Source: Limnoperna fortunei
Taxonomy: Eukaryota > Mollusca > Bivalvia > Mytilida > Modiolidae
Reading direction: 5' to 3'
NCBI GenBank assembly: GCA_944474755.1
Contig: OX104119.1
Coordinates: 50,251,171 to 50,315,170, forward strand
Length of the DNA stretch: 64,000 nt
How positions within the stretch are numbered: position 1 is the stretch's first letter; every line of letters begins with the position of its first letter. The notes under the pieces were generated by a model. That model saw only the letters and a list, made by a program, of their open reading frames with translations, searched no databases and was not told the DNA's origin. The position numbers and the translations under genes were made by a program. Below are positions 33,701 to 42,440 of this stretch, piece by piece.

Positions 33701-36101
33701 TGAAATTTTGCATATAGCTTTATCCTATAGTACCATTTGGTGTGTAGCCATTTTATGCTCCTTGGCAATCTACTTCCTGTTTACCAAATACTTCGATTTT
33801 TACACATAGTTGACATACATGCAAAATTTTTGTGAAAGAGGGGGTATCACTAGTGAGCATTAGCTCTGTCAACTTGTTTTTATAAGAAATCAGAAGCGGT
33901 TTGAATGTGTTTTATTTGTTATTTTTCTTAAAATAGATGTCTAGAAAAAGCTAATAACGTTGTATAAATAATAATGTTTTCATAATCTGATCTTATTTTT
34001 TTCAGTATTGTTTCCACGTCACACTGGTCCTGCAGTAAAAGATAACACAATCAACTTGATCCACACATTGAGAGATTACTTACACTACCATATTAAATGC
34101 TCAAAGGTTGGATTTATATATTAACACAATTTTTATTGCATCATATAGCTCTGACATATTGACATGTTTGGTTCTTGGTCCATTCATCATCTAGGATTGC
34201 TGAGAAGTTAAGCTCACTGCCGGCAGCATGCACTGGACTCCAATCTTAATCGTGGATTGCCAATTTTCCTACTGCAGGTTGAGGGTTTTTGCCAGGTAAT
34301 CTGGCTTCCTCCCTCTATAAAAAACTGGATGCCTTGTTATAGGTGAAAAATTGATGAAAGTGGCGTTAAACACATTCAAACAAACAAATACATTCATCAT
34401 TTGCTTTCAGGCTTTTCACCAAAACTTGTAAGAGGGGGTGTGGCATTAACACCCCCTGCAGATACAGTTAAAAATGTCCTAATGATTTCTTTACAGTTTA
34501 ATTTGCACACTGTCTGCACCCGAACAATTTTTGCTAACATCCATGTAGAATGTGCTCAATAATATAACCTAAAATGCATTAACAAGTTTATCTCCTTTCA
34601 CTTTCACTAATACAAATAAAACCTGTCTTCTGTTGCTACTGTGGTAACTTTGGTTACTTGGAAAGTATATGTTCAGGTACTCGATCTGTGATCTGATGGG
34701 ATGTAACTTGAGTTCAGTCTTAAGATACGGGAATGCTTCAGTTTTTATGCCTTTGCCCATACATATATATCAAAATATAGAAAATAGCAAAAATTGGGGC
34801 ACGAATATATACCTATTTTACCACAGGATTGCTTAAAATGTGAGCATAAAGAGCCAACCAGTGATCAAATTAGTATTTGTATCACAAATTAATTATTTCG
34901 ATTCTAATAGGACATATAAATTAAAAATCTTGCTCAAACATGAAAACCATTCTGTTAAACATTGCCTTGGCAGCTCCTAGGATATTATAAAGTGTTCAGA
35001 TGCCAACAACTCTTATCTCATTTCAGGCATACATACATTCAAGAATGAGGGCCAAGACATCCGACTTCCTTAAAGTCTTAAACAGAGCCAGACCAGATCA
35101 ACAGAAAGAAAAGAAAACAATAAGGTAATTAAAAATATTTATACACCAGCAGTTGATTTCACAAAAAGTTGTTAGTGTAAAATCCATATAAGTGTTGGAA
35201 ATCAAAGGGAAATCCATGGTGACATTAGCAGTTATGATATATTTTATACTAACAACTTTTCAGATCTATCGCCATCACTTTGCCTCGGTCGTCGTCAGTC
35301 GTCTTCGTTAACTTTACTTTATAAATTTACTTGTCCAAAACCACTGAAGGGATTGCCTTGAAACTTTGCACATATCATCAGTAAAATGTCCTCTACCAAG
35401 TTTGCACAAATCATGGCAGCAGACCAACCAACATGGCTGCCTCGGTTAAAAATAGAATGGGGGGGGGGCAAAATACAGTTTTTGCCTTACAGTTCAAAAA
35501 GTATAACAGATACACGAAAACTGAAGAGACCTTCCTTCTTCAGTATTAATAGCTTCACAAAACTCTCCATTGAGTGGAAGTTGTATGATGACTCATTGTT
35601 GGAGTTATTGCCCTTTAATTGTCAATATTGATGATTTTTGCCATTTTGTCTTCAAAATCTTGAAAATTATTAGAACTAGAGAAAAAGTTACCAGTGCTAA
35701 GTTGTTCAGTTCTATGATAGCTACAAAAATGATTCATCAAGATTGTCTGATGAACTGTTATTCCCCTTGAACTTTGTTTTAATCAATTTAAAAAACAAGC
35801 AGTGATTATATAGAAATGAAGATGGGATTGTTCTCTTATTATTGTGAGTTTGATGGAAATTCAACATGGCAGCCAGGACTGTCATGCATTGTGATTGGCT
35901 GAAATTTCAAATATCATTTTCGAACCAACTGCTTGAATTGTGATATTGTTGAAACGCACCCAAAAGTATGATATGATTAAATATTAACTTCTTTTAATAC
36001 TATATAAAATTCCTAGACATCAATAACATGGTCAGTATATATTCCAGTAAATAAATGACATTTCATTTATTTTCAGTGGAAAGACTTTCAAGATGAACTG
36101 A
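21654..36101 (+). CDS. ARPC2: Arp2/3 complex subunit 2 (p34-Arc), complete gene, 11 exons
   Basis: ARPC2 is one of the seven subunits of the Arp2/3 complex. With ARPC4 it forms the structural core that holds Arp2 and Arp3 and contacts the mother filament during branched actin nucleation in the cytoplasm. Exons: 21654-21727, 23846-23880, 24980-25038, 26624-26677, 27297-27342, 30252-30438, 30974-31067, 31776-31902, 34006-34106, 35027-35124, 36077-36101. They sum to 900 nt, 299 residues plus TGA, against 300 in human as I recall it. Every intron is GT-AG and every phase matches. Hallmark blocks are [122 protein letters not shown] and [18 protein letters not shown]. The chosen ATG gives the conserved N-terminus. 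Nothing indicates a pseudogene. Splice sites were placed by eye. Confidence 0.97.
21728..23845 (+). other. ARPC2 intron 1
   Basis: GTAGGT...TTTTAG. Contains an inverted pair GCTAGCCAAGTGTTA / TAACCCTTGGCTAG at 22200-22245, an inverted TATATTGTGG / CCACAATATA pair at about 22433-22525, and the long palindrome at 23050-23190. No coding exon seen. Confidence 0.8.
23052..23190. repeat. Long imperfect palindrome (MITE-like) in ARPC2 intron 1
   Basis: Core arms at 23079-23104 and 23131-23156 (CCATTTATGTCAT... against ...ATGACATAAATG, with TTATTTTA / TAAAATAA continuing inward). Outer arms CTGTGGTTTCTGATTGTT and AACAATGATAAATCACAG extend the fold to about 140 bp, with a loop around 23105-23130. No ORF. 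Confidence 0.75.
23846..23880 (+). CDS. ARPC2: ARPC2 exon 2
   Basis: 35 nt, acceptor ATTTTAG, donor CAG|GTAAGT; encodes [11 protein letters not shown] after the completed Gly codon. Found by homology; too short to show as an open frame. Confidence 0.9.
24000..24241 (+). mobile_element. Diverged SINE in ARPC2 intron 2
   Basis: TGCCTCTGTGGCTGAGTGC head, ATCTACTATTGATCGTGTGG, TTGCCAGTATTCTTGCC body and ATATAGCTGAAAGTAGCATT tail. It lacks part of the 3' domain (the AAAACTGG segment) and has a short CAA-type tail. Old copy; frames inside are shadows. Confidence 0.8.
24980..25038 (+). CDS. ARPC2: ARPC2 exon 3
   Basis: 59 nt, acceptor CTTTTTCAG, donor GTT|GTATGT; encodes [20 protein letters not shown], one of the most conserved ARPC2 blocks. 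Confidence 0.95.
25850..26090 (+). repeat. Dispersed repeat with G run and GTCTGTC motif, ARPC2 intron 3
   Basis: TTGTTTGGGGGGGGGGTATA, CCTGTCTGTCTGTCCACC, AAACCGCTTGATGAATTTA and GCGGGGGGTATCCCTTTGTG are words typical of interspersed bivalve repeats. There are similar starts (GGGGGTATACTGTTTTAC) at 26765 and 33592. Confidence 0.55.
26624..26677 (+). CDS. ARPC2: ARPC2 exon 4
   Basis: 54 nt, phase 0 at both ends; acceptor ATTGTAG, donor GAT|GTGAGT; encodes [18 protein letters not shown]. Confidence 0.95.
26740..26920 (+). repeat. 'Cttcgaaaaagaggggg-tatactg' repeat, copy in ARPC2 intron 4
   Basis: CTGCTTCGAAAAAGAGGGGG, TATACTGTTTTACTCTTGTC, TCCGTCCGTAACAAACATTT and CACAGTTTTCTAAGCAACTA. A second copy with the same order of words lies at 33575-33880 in intron 8. 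Confidence 0.7.
27297..27342 (+). CDS. ARPC2: ARPC2 exon 5
   Basis: 46 nt, acceptor TTTTTCAG, donor ATG|GTAAGT; encodes [15 protein letters not shown] plus the first base of a Gly codon. Confidence 0.95.
27369..28473. mobile_element. Non-autonomous hAT-like DNA transposon in ARPC2 intron 5
   Basis: The termini are inverted repeats: CAGGGGTCACCACACT at the left and AGTGTGGTGAGCCCTG at the right. The CAGGG start fits hAT elements. Flanks share AGTTAT (TTAGTTAT left, GAGTTATA right), an imperfect trace of an 8-bp duplication. Subterminal GGGAGAAGTCAGG copies on the left and GGGCGACTT copies on the right are direct repeats, as transposase-binding sites often are. No transposase ORF; about 1.1 kb. 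Confidence 0.65.
29336..29537 (-). mobile_element. Diverged SINE, minus orientation, ARPC2 intron 5
   Basis: Reading plus: GGTGTTTAACATCACTTTCA, CATGGCGTTCAGTTTTTATT, GGAAAACTGGCAATCCTTGT, CACCCTGCCCACAGTGAGAC. This is the complement of the SINE tail and body; the tRNA head is lost beyond GTTGACAG. The open frame crossing it is a shadow. Confidence 0.8.
30252..30438 (+). CDS. ARPC2: ARPC2 exon 6
   Basis: 187 nt, the largest exon; acceptor TTTTTTCAG, donor ACCAT|GTAAGA. Encodes [16 protein letters not shown] through [16 protein letters not shown] to YRDDETM, the end of the first alpha/beta domain. Confidence 0.96.
30655..30860 (+). mobile_element. Very diverged SINE, ARPC2 intron 6
   Basis: AAGCCTCAGAATCACTGAGT head remnant, AGTTTTTCTGCCAAAGACGG body and ATACAGCTGAAAAATCGTGC tail remnant. 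Recognisable only by order of words. Confidence 0.55.
30974..31067 (+). CDS. ARPC2: ARPC2 exon 7
   Basis: 94 nt, acceptor TTTCTAG, donor CAG|GTAAAA; encodes [20 protein letters not shown] and [11 protein letters not shown]. Confidence 0.95.
31776..31902 (+). CDS. ARPC2: ARPC2 exon 8
   Basis: 127 nt, acceptor ATTTTCAG, donor TTTG|GTAAGA; encodes [20 protein letters not shown] and the DNVGYITF block. Confidence 0.96.
33162..33287. repeat. Palindromic element, ~41-bp arms, ARPC2 intron 8
   Basis: Left arm 33162-33202 (AGATTATTTACGTTTTAT... ATTTTCTCGTC) and right arm 33247-33287 (GACGAGAAAAC... CCGTAAATAATCT) pair with a few mismatches. The loop contains ATCTCAGGGCTGTTGCCCTT. Fold-back/MITE-like; no ORF. 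Confidence 0.75.
33575..33880 (+). repeat. 'Cttcgaagaagagggg-tatactg' repeat, second copy, ARPC2 intron 8
   Basis: Starts CCACTTCGAAGAAGAGGGGT and TATACTGTTTTACCCTTG, and includes GTCCCAGTTTTCTAAGCAAC and GAGGGGGTATCACTAGTGAG near the right end. Same family as 26740. Confidence 0.7.
34006..34106 (+). CDS. ARPC2: ARPC2 exon 9
   Basis: 101 nt, acceptor TTTTTTCAG, donor AAG|GTTGGA, the weakest donor of the gene; encodes [20 protein letters not shown] and [14 protein letters not shown]. Confidence 0.95.
34208..34390 (+). mobile_element. 5'-truncated SINE, ARPC2 intron 9
   Basis: Starts inside the body (CTCACTGCCGGCAGCATGCA), then GATTGCCAATTTTCCTACTG, AAACTGGATGCCTTG, AAAGTGGCGTTAAACAC and a CAAA tail. 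The tRNA-like head is missing. Confidence 0.85.
35027..35124 (+). CDS. ARPC2: ARPC2 exon 10
   Basis: 98 nt, acceptor CATTTCAG, donor AAG|GTAATT; encodes [20 protein letters not shown] and the basic, charged [12 protein letters not shown] tail segment. Confidence 0.96.
35255..35960 (+). repeat. Fragment of the composite repeat (both monomer types), ARPC2 intron 10
   Basis: From ATCGCCATCACTTTGCCTCG, GGTCGTCGTCAGTCGTC and AACCACTGAAGGGATTGCC it matches the left monomer of the 3577-5030 element. After about 35860, TGGAAATTCAACATGGCAGC and GTGATTGGCTGAAATTTC match the 6124-7672 monomers. The two monomer types are thus joined in one insertion here. The 81- and 66-residue frames are shadows. Confidence 0.75.
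36077..36101 (+). CDS. ARPC2: ARPC2 exon 11 (terminal)
   Basis: 25 nt, acceptor ATTTTCAG; encodes SGKTFKMN and TGA. Short terminal exon ending as in other ARPC2 proteins (the SGKTF-type tail). Confidence 0.93.
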
Positions 36102-36323
36102 TAACAAGAATTAGACAAAGATGTAAAATTTTGGTGCAAATTGTAAAAACGCAATAATGATTCAGATTGACACTGAAGAGACCATTACCATGTTGAATTA
36201 TTGGCTGGACCATTATATCTGTATTTGGTAATTTCCAGCATCTTTAAAAAAAATATTGTTTTTTTGATCTACTGCCAATACATGTATTTGTTTAAATTTG
36301 TTAAACATGTTTAAGAATTTTGA

Positions 36324-36329
36324 AATAAA
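36324..36329 (+). terminator. Poly(A) signal AATAAA for ARPC2
   Basis: AATAAA 223 bases after the stop codon, the first canonical signal downstream; gives a 3' UTR of about 250 bases. It precedes the MITE at 36424, so the MITE is probably outside the transcript. Confidence 0.6.
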
Positions 36330-36423
36330 ATGTGAAATCAAATCTTGACACTTTAGACCAAGTTTGTTCTTCAGCTTGAATTGCTGTTTTCTTCAAATCA
36401 GAGTTTGAAATGTAATGGGGTAA

Positions 36424-36665
36424 GGGGTCGTCCATAATTGTCAACCATTTTCACAAGTGTGCAAAAAGCACACTTTCCGAGGCCCCCCACCCCCCATCAA
36501 AAAGTGTACATCAACCGTTAAACTAATATAAAAACCAAACTCCATGGAAACGAAAAATTTCTGAGAAAAAAAAAGTGTATGCAAAAATGTTGAAATTTTT
36601 AACCCCCTCCCTCAAGTGTGCGGTTTGCACACTTATGCAAATGTTTGACAATTATGGACGATCCC
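36424..36665. mobile_element. PIF/Harbinger-type MITE, 242 bp
   Basis: Terminal inverted repeats GGGGTCGTCCATAATTGTCA (left) and TGACAATTATGGACGATCCC (right), nearly perfect over about 27 bp, flanked by the 3-bp repeat TAA at 36421-36423 and 36666-36668. A 3-bp TWA duplication is the mark of PIF/Harbinger. Subterminal CAAGTGTGC and GCACAC words also mirror each other. Non-coding. Confidence 0.82.
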
Positions 36666-36668
36666 TAA

Positions 36669-37738
36669 ATTAACGATATTTGGTTAACCCTAAGATTTCG
36701 GGGTTAACTCTAGTTTATGTTTAGCTATTGTGAGTTTATACCTTGTTATTTACAAGGTAGATAACATAGTTACCTAGTTTTAGTTTACAGACCAAAATAA
36801 GTAATGAAGTTTGCATTAAATTGTTGAACAATCCATTAGGTCTGTTACAGCTGTTTTACTTTGTAAATTGGTCTTGCTTGAACTTTGCAAAAAAAATCAT
36901 GTACAGAACCAAAAATCTTTTGATGAATTATTATGTTTATTCCATGTAAAATCCATCACGTGCTGTCTCAAAGTAACCTAGTTAAACTGGTCGAATTTTT
37001 CTTGGACACTTTGTTTAAGAAATTGTAATTCAACATTAAAGAAAAATGCTCTTCCAATTAAGTTGCATTAAGAAATGCAATGAAAGTTGTATTAACTCGT
37101 TTATTGAGGGTACAGGACAGACATATTTCATTGGGCAGAACAGAATCTACTTTTGTTTGTAAAATGTTTTAAATTAAGCCCATATTAACTATATTGTATT
37201 ATTTGCATATATGTGTAAAAATATGTTGAATTATATACATTTGTGAGCACTTGTAATGATGCCATAATTAAAGTACAATTTTGCTATATAAAGTTATTTA
37301 TAGATAAAATAATTAACATATTGATGTCTTCTGTCTTTTTGGCAATAATCTCCAGATGTTACACTCTTGTTTTATCTTTTTCGTCCATTGAAGGAAACGA
37401 CTACAAATATTTCTTTCAATGAATGGGGGCATGGTTTGAAGCACTCTCCGGCACAGAGAACATAACTGGATCCCAGATATAACCTCTGCCACACGACATC
37501 CTCCATTTTGCGGGACTAAATTTATCGTCTGCCCGTGACGTTTGTAAACAAAGAATACCGTTTGTAAAATAATATATGAGATCAAGTTGACCCAAATGCA
37601 ATCTGATGAATAAATAGACGGGCAGACGTATGTACGTACGTACGTACAAATGAAGTCCCAAACAGGAAGTAGTAGTCCGACAGGTCTGAAAGTCGATTAA
37701 TACGTACAACTTAACTGATACTGAACCACCCTGCCAAA
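36669..37738. other. Intergenic stretch between ARPC2 and the LINE
   Basis: Mostly AT-rich. On the minus strand at about 37300-37590 there is a CpG-containing, less AT-rich patch with a good start context (CAAAATGGAGGATG at 37508-37495) opening a 44-residue frame. I do not recognise the peptide, and it could be a first exon, a 5' UTR or chance. A GTAC simple repeat lies at 37631-37648. Confidence 0.35.
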
Positions 37739-37764
37739 TTTTTTTTTTTTTTTTTTTTTTTTTT
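37739..37764 (-). other. LINE poly(A) tail (26 T on the plus strand)
   Basis: An uninterrupted 26-base homopolymer directly beyond the LINE 3' UTR. Its length and purity fit a recent target-primed reverse transcription event. Confidence 0.85.
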
Positions 37765-37945
37765 CACATTGACTACATGCTTTTAACTTTTTTGAAAAGG
37801 CACATTTAGTATAGTATTTACTTACTAGTAACAATAACATTCACTCACCATTCACTCCCACTTGCTTTCACTATTGTTCACTAAAACACTTTGATCCTAA
37901 ATTTTAAGTTTTAAAAATACACAGTAATATTGATTGATTGATATA

Positions 37946-40900
37946 CTAGTAACAGTTAATGTCAGTAAAAATATGATCCATAGGGGTCCATGTCTTTTCG
38001 AATGAAGACAGAGTATTGTTTTTCTTGGCCACATACTGCTCAAGTGACCGATACCACATGACTTTATATTTAAATTCAACTATATTTGGCTTTTGGTCAT
38101 TGAGTTTACACCTGAAGATATAATATTTAGCAATAATAAAAATCAGGTTAACAAGTAGATCCTCTGCTTCAAAACCAAGGAAGACTTCCTTTTTGTCAAA
38201 GCTAAAATTTTGGTAATACTGGTTTATATGGTTTGACAAAGAAATGAGAAAATCCTGTGTCACTTTGCAGTCAAAAAATAAATGTTCAATGGTTTCACTT
38301 TGAATTTTACAAAATGTACAAAGGTCTGTATTTTTGAGCTTTATTTTATACAAAAATGAATTGGTAGGAATGATTCTATGCAACAGTTTAAACTGAAAAT
38401 TTTGAAGATGTGAGTTTTTGCAGGATTTTTTTAGAATAATAAAATATTGTGACCAGTCTGTTATTTGACAGTTCAGCAGTTCTTCCCATTTTGAAAATTT
38501 TTCAGTTGGTAAAGAAATTATATCATTTACAAGATTTTCATATACCCATTTAATCTTTCTACTCTGAACTATTTTCACAAGATATGTGTCCACCTTACTC
38601 ACTGTTTCAAAGATTACATTTGGAAAATTGTCTTTTATCTGATGTTTAATGTATTTGGGAACACTTTCAATAAGGCTGTAATACTTTAAAAAATTATTCG
38701 TTTGTAGTTTATGTCTAATTTGTTCAAAACTATAAAAGCTGCCAGTAAGTGGATCAACAAGATCACATAAATACTGCACATTATATTGAATCCATTTAAT
38801 GTAGTATGAAAAATTGGTTACTGATACAAAATTAAGAATATCAAGTGACAAAATTTCATTAATATTCATTTTTGTAGAAGGTTTTACTAAATGATAGCAA
38901 AAAAGAACATCTTTCCAAAAAGGATTGGTTATTTTCCCTGCAACTTCCTTAAGCTTTTCTTTCTGAAGGGTTAAAATTCTTTTGCTGCCAAAATTGTGAA
39001 TACTCAATAAGAATAGTTTTTGCCAAGTGCCATCTAAGTTTGAAGCTAGTCTTTTTATCCAATTAACTTTAAGATAAGTGTTGAAAGACTGAAGATGAAC
39101 CATCTTCAGCCCTCCCTGGGATATATCACCAATTAATGTATTTCTTTTAATCTTATCTGATTTTCCATTCCAAATAAAACTGTAAAAAAGTGAATTTAAA
39201 TCATTTATTTTTGCTTCAGGTAAATTTGGTAGGGCTGTCAATAGATGAATTAGTTTTGGCAGTGCCAGAGTTTTAATAACTGTTATTTTACCAAGCAGAG
39301 TGAGTTTTCTATGTTGCCAACTTTTTAGTATTGATGTAACTTCCTTAATTTTTTGGGAAAAATTTATGTTTGTAAGACAGTTTAGGTCAAGTGAAAAATT
39401 TATCCCCAAAAGTTTAAAATTTTCCTGTGACCAGTTTAGTGAGAAATTTGGGCAAAGAATGAGATTTGAATATATTTTGTCTCCCACCCAAACAGCTTTT
39501 GTTTTTGATGGGTTCATTTTTAAACCAGACACCTTATGAAAAGATTCAAAACACCTCAGTGCCTCCTTCAATGAGTTTTCACTTCCATCTAACATAAGAA
39601 ATGTATCATCAGCATATTGACTTATGAGTGATTCAACATCGTTAATAAGAATACCATGAATATTTTTATGTGCCTTCAGTTTTAAAGAAAGGAGTTCTAC
39701 ACCAATAATGAACAGATAGGGTGAAAGGGGGTCGCCTTGCCGACAGCCTCTTTCAAGAGAGAAAAAATTGGACAAGTTACCATTATTTATAACACAGCTT
39801 TTTGCTTTTGAATAAAATATTTCAAACCATTTACAAATAGATTGTCCAAAGTTAAAACTTAAAAGTGCCTTTTTCAAAAATTTCCATTCAATTGAGTCAA
39901 AGGCTTTTTCAAAATCTACCAGAAGTAATAGACCTGTTTTGTTATGTTGTTCAAGATAATGCATCAAATCATACAAAAGCCGTGTGTTCTCACCTATAAA
40001 TCTTCCCTTTATGAAACCTTTTTGAGTATCACTTATTATAAATGGTAACAGAGGTTTAATTCTATTTGCAATTACAGCTGAAGCTACTTTGATATCTGTA
40101 TTTAATAAACTTATTGGTCTCCAGTTATCAATATAACGTTTGTCCTTCCCTTCTTTTGGAATGCATGTAATGACACCTTGATATTGAAAATCTGAAAAAC
40201 TTCCCGATTCATAGCCATAATATAATGATCTATAAAGAAATGGACCTATATCTTTCCAAAAGAATTTATAAAAATCTACAGTAAACCCATCAGAACCTGG
40301 ACTTTTTCCATTAGTCATAGACTTTAATGCCTGTGAGCATTCCTTGAAAGTTACATTACCCTCACACAAGGCTTTTTGGTCTTCTGTGAGTTTACTGTCA
40401 TGACCAAAGAATGATTCATCATTACAATCAAAACCTTTACTGGAATATAATGTTTTATAATAGTTGCATTGTTCAAGAAGAATCTTGGACTGATCAGATA
40501 TATGGTGACCTGTACCATCAATAAGCTCAGTTATAGTTTTTTTAATAAAATTTCTTTTTTCTAATTTACAGAAAAATTCTGAACATTTTTCTCCATTTTC
40601 ATGCCAGTTTGCCCTTGCACGAAGAAGTAGGCCTTCGACTTGTTTCTCTCTTTTGTTTTCCAACTCAATTTTTTTATTATGTAAACATAATTGTATTGTT
40701 TGACTAGGGGTTGAATTCATCATATCTTCTAAGTTTTGTATATCCTTCTCAAGATTTGAGGTCAGCTGTTTTTCTTCTCTTGTTTTGGCGATACTGTAGG
40801 ATATTGAAACACTTCTGACCTTCATCTTAAGAATTTCAAAAAATACTTGATCATTACACATAAGTTCAACATTTAATGGCTCATTAATATCTCCAGACAA

Positions 40901-41734
40901 GTAATATTCAGACACTGTATCCCTAATACAGGTTTTTACATGTTCTATATAAATAACATCTCTAAGTAACTGAGAATTAAATTTCCAATAACCTCTTCCT
41001 CTCTTGGCAAGGCTGGCAGAAAATGTAAAAGTAATTGCTGAGTGATCAGTTTTATATCCAGGAATTATTTTTGTGTTTTTCATGAGTGAAAAAAGATCCT
41101 CAGATACTAGAAAATAGTCCAGACGACTTTGTTTTATTGGGGAACATTGGCGCCAGGTATATTTTCTATCATCTGGGAAACAGGTTCTCCATGGGTCTAG
41201 TAGTTCAAAAGTTTCTTTCATTTCTTCAATTTTTTTTCTAGAATTTTGGTTCCTGGCATGTATAATATTATATGTATCTATGCTATTATCTTGAACAACA
41301 TTCCAATCACCACATAATAAGTAGCTAGTATTAGAAAAAGCAGCAATATGTGACATTATTTCATTAAACATTTCTGGCTCATCACTGTTGTATCCATAGA
41401 GTGACACAAATGTCAATTTTTGTTCAAATATGCTAATATCTAAAATAATATATCTACCATTTGGATCAATCTTGGAGTCATGGACAGTGAAATCTAACCC
41501 TTTTTTAAACATAACACAGACACCTGCACTTTTGTTACTAAAATGACTAAAAAAGCATGTATTTCCCCATTCATCTTCCCAAATTTTTTCTATCTCTTTA
41601 CTACTATGTGTTTCCTGAAAACAGACAATTGAAGTATTTTTCCCTTTGACCCAGTCAAAGACATCATTTCTTTTTTTAACACTTGAAAATAGCCCCCTAA
41701 CATTCATTGAAAGCACTGTTACACGATTATCCAT
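37946..41734 (-). CDS. LINE ORF2: endonuclease/reverse transcriptase, 1262 aa, uninterrupted
   Basis: The protein nicks target DNA and copies the element RNA there. AP-endonuclease domain, about residues 5-235: MNVRG (N11), FQETHSS (E41), GDWNVV (142-147), RLDYFL (204-209), TDHSAI (D230, H231); all catalytic positions present. Reverse transcriptase, about 460-750: GKSPGSDGF (476-484), NWRPISLLN, VDFEKAFDS (first catalytic Asp), RGCRQGDPLSPYLF (662-675) and YADD (707-710). A C-terminal zinc-knuckle-like block C1139-x2-C1142, H1151, C1156 (CTFC...HLFFDC) follows. Length matches L1/Tx1 ORF2 proteins. The first ATG opens directly on the endonuclease. No frameshift or stop, so it may still be functional. 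Confidence 0.93.
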   Translation of the reverse strand: MDNRVTVLSMNVRGLFSSVKKRNDVFDWVKGKNTSIVCFQETHSSKEIEKIWEDEWGNTCFFSHFSNKSAGVCVMFKKGLDFTVHDSKIDPNGRYIILDISIFEQKLTFVSLYGYNSDEPEMFNEIMSHIAAFSNTSYLLCGDWNVVQDNSIDTYNIIHARNQNSRKKIEEMKETFELLDPWRTCFPDDRKYTWRQCSPIKQSRLDYFLVSEDLFSLMKNTKIIPGYKTDHSAITFTFSASLAKRGRGYWKFNSQLLRDVIYIEHVKTCIRDTVSEYYLSGDINEPLNVELMCNDQVFFEILKMKVRSVSISYSIAKTREEKQLTSNLEKDIQNLEDMMNSTPSQTIQLCLHNKKIELENKREKQVEGLLLRARANWHENGEKCSEFFCKLEKRNFIKKTITELIDGTGHHISDQSKILLEQCNYYKTLYSSKGFDCNDESFFGHDSKLTEDQKALCEGNVTFKECSQALKSMTNGKSPGSDGFTVDFYKFFWKDIGPFLYRSLYYGYESGSFSDFQYQGVITCIPKEGKDKRYIDNWRPISLLNTDIKVASAVIANRIKPLLPFIISDTQKGFIKGRFIGENTRLLYDLMHYLEQHNKTGLLLLVDFEKAFDSIEWKFLKKALLSFNFGQSICKWFEIFYSKAKSCVINNGNLSNFFSLERGCRQGDPLSPYLFIIGVELLSLKLKAHKNIHGILINDVESLISQYADDTFLMLDGSENSLKEALRCFESFHKVSGLKMNPSKTKAVWVGDKIYSNLILCPNFSLNWSQENFKLLGINFSLDLNCLTNINFSQKIKEVTSILKSWQHRKLTLLGKITVIKTLALPKLIHLLTALPNLPEAKINDLNSLFYSFIWNGKSDKIKRNTLIGDISQGGLKMVHLQSFNTYLKVNWIKRLASNLDGTWQKLFLLSIHNFGSKRILTLQKEKLKEVAGKITNPFWKDVLFCYHLVKPSTKMNINEILSLDILNFVSVTNFSYYIKWIQYNVQYLCDLVDPLTGSFYSFEQIRHKLQTNNFLKYYSLIESVPKYIKHQIKDNFPNVIFETVSKVDTYLVKIVQSRKIKWVYENLVNDIISLPTEKFSKWEELLNCQITDWSQYFIILKKSCKNSHLQNFQFKLLHRIIPTNSFLYKIKLKNTDLCTFCKIQSETIEHLFFDCKVTQDFLISLSNHINQYYQNFSFDKKEVFLGFEAEDLLVNLIFIIAKYYIFRCKLNDQKPNIVEFKYKVMWYRSLEQYVAKKNNTLSSFEKTWTPMDHIFTDINCY

Positions 41735-42440
41735 AGTTAAAAACTAAAGCAACAAAAATAACAAATTGGAACAAATCAGCTATTTCATGAAGTACTGTGA
41801 ACAATACAGCATACACATTCATACAGACACAAACAAATACAAGAGGACGCTTAACACTCGATAATATAAACATACAGTCCTTGTTTTACAGTTTGGCATA
41901 TAATCAGAAGAATATATATATTATGTATATAGTTATATACATGGATATAGGCTAAAGCATAAAAACAGCAAAATATATACAAGTGGCATGTTTTTCATAT
42001 CAACTAGACTAATGATCTGTACTTTTGTTATTTATAGTACACGTAGCTTTAATTTGGTGTGTAGAAAACATCACAATAACTAAGGGAGATAAATTTTAAT
42101 ATATACTGTAAATGAATGTAATAAGTCTTGTTTATCACCTTTCACACATACAAAAACATTTAAATTCACATGAAATATCTTTTAATACTTTAATACTTTT
42201 ATACTTTAATTTAGCTTATTCAAAGTTTGCAAATATTCTAAAGTTTAGATAAGGAGCAATAAAATGTCAGCAAGTAAATGGATAGATTTTTTTATGAAGA
42301 TTATAGAAGTTATCTCCCTTTCAGTATCATATTCAGTTCAAGAAACAAGAAATAAAAAAGAAATATTCTAATTTACAGTACCTTGAGTGTACAAATAAAC
42401 AACACAGTTTTAAAATACTAACTAAAATACTAACATGTTT
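41735..42440 (-). other. 706-nt spacer between LINE ORF1 and ORF2
   Basis: AT-rich, no ORF, no recognised inserted repeat. Mammalian L1 spacers are tens of bases, so this is long. Confidence 0.7.

Noticed and set aside
36430..36670. Regulatory hairpin in the ARPC2 3' UTR
   Set aside because: The inverted repeat has TAA duplications and canonical ends, so it is a MITE, and it lies beyond the poly(A) signal.
39300..39539. 79-residue plus-strand frame inside the LINE
   Set aside because: Antisense shadow of the ORF2 RT/thumb region.
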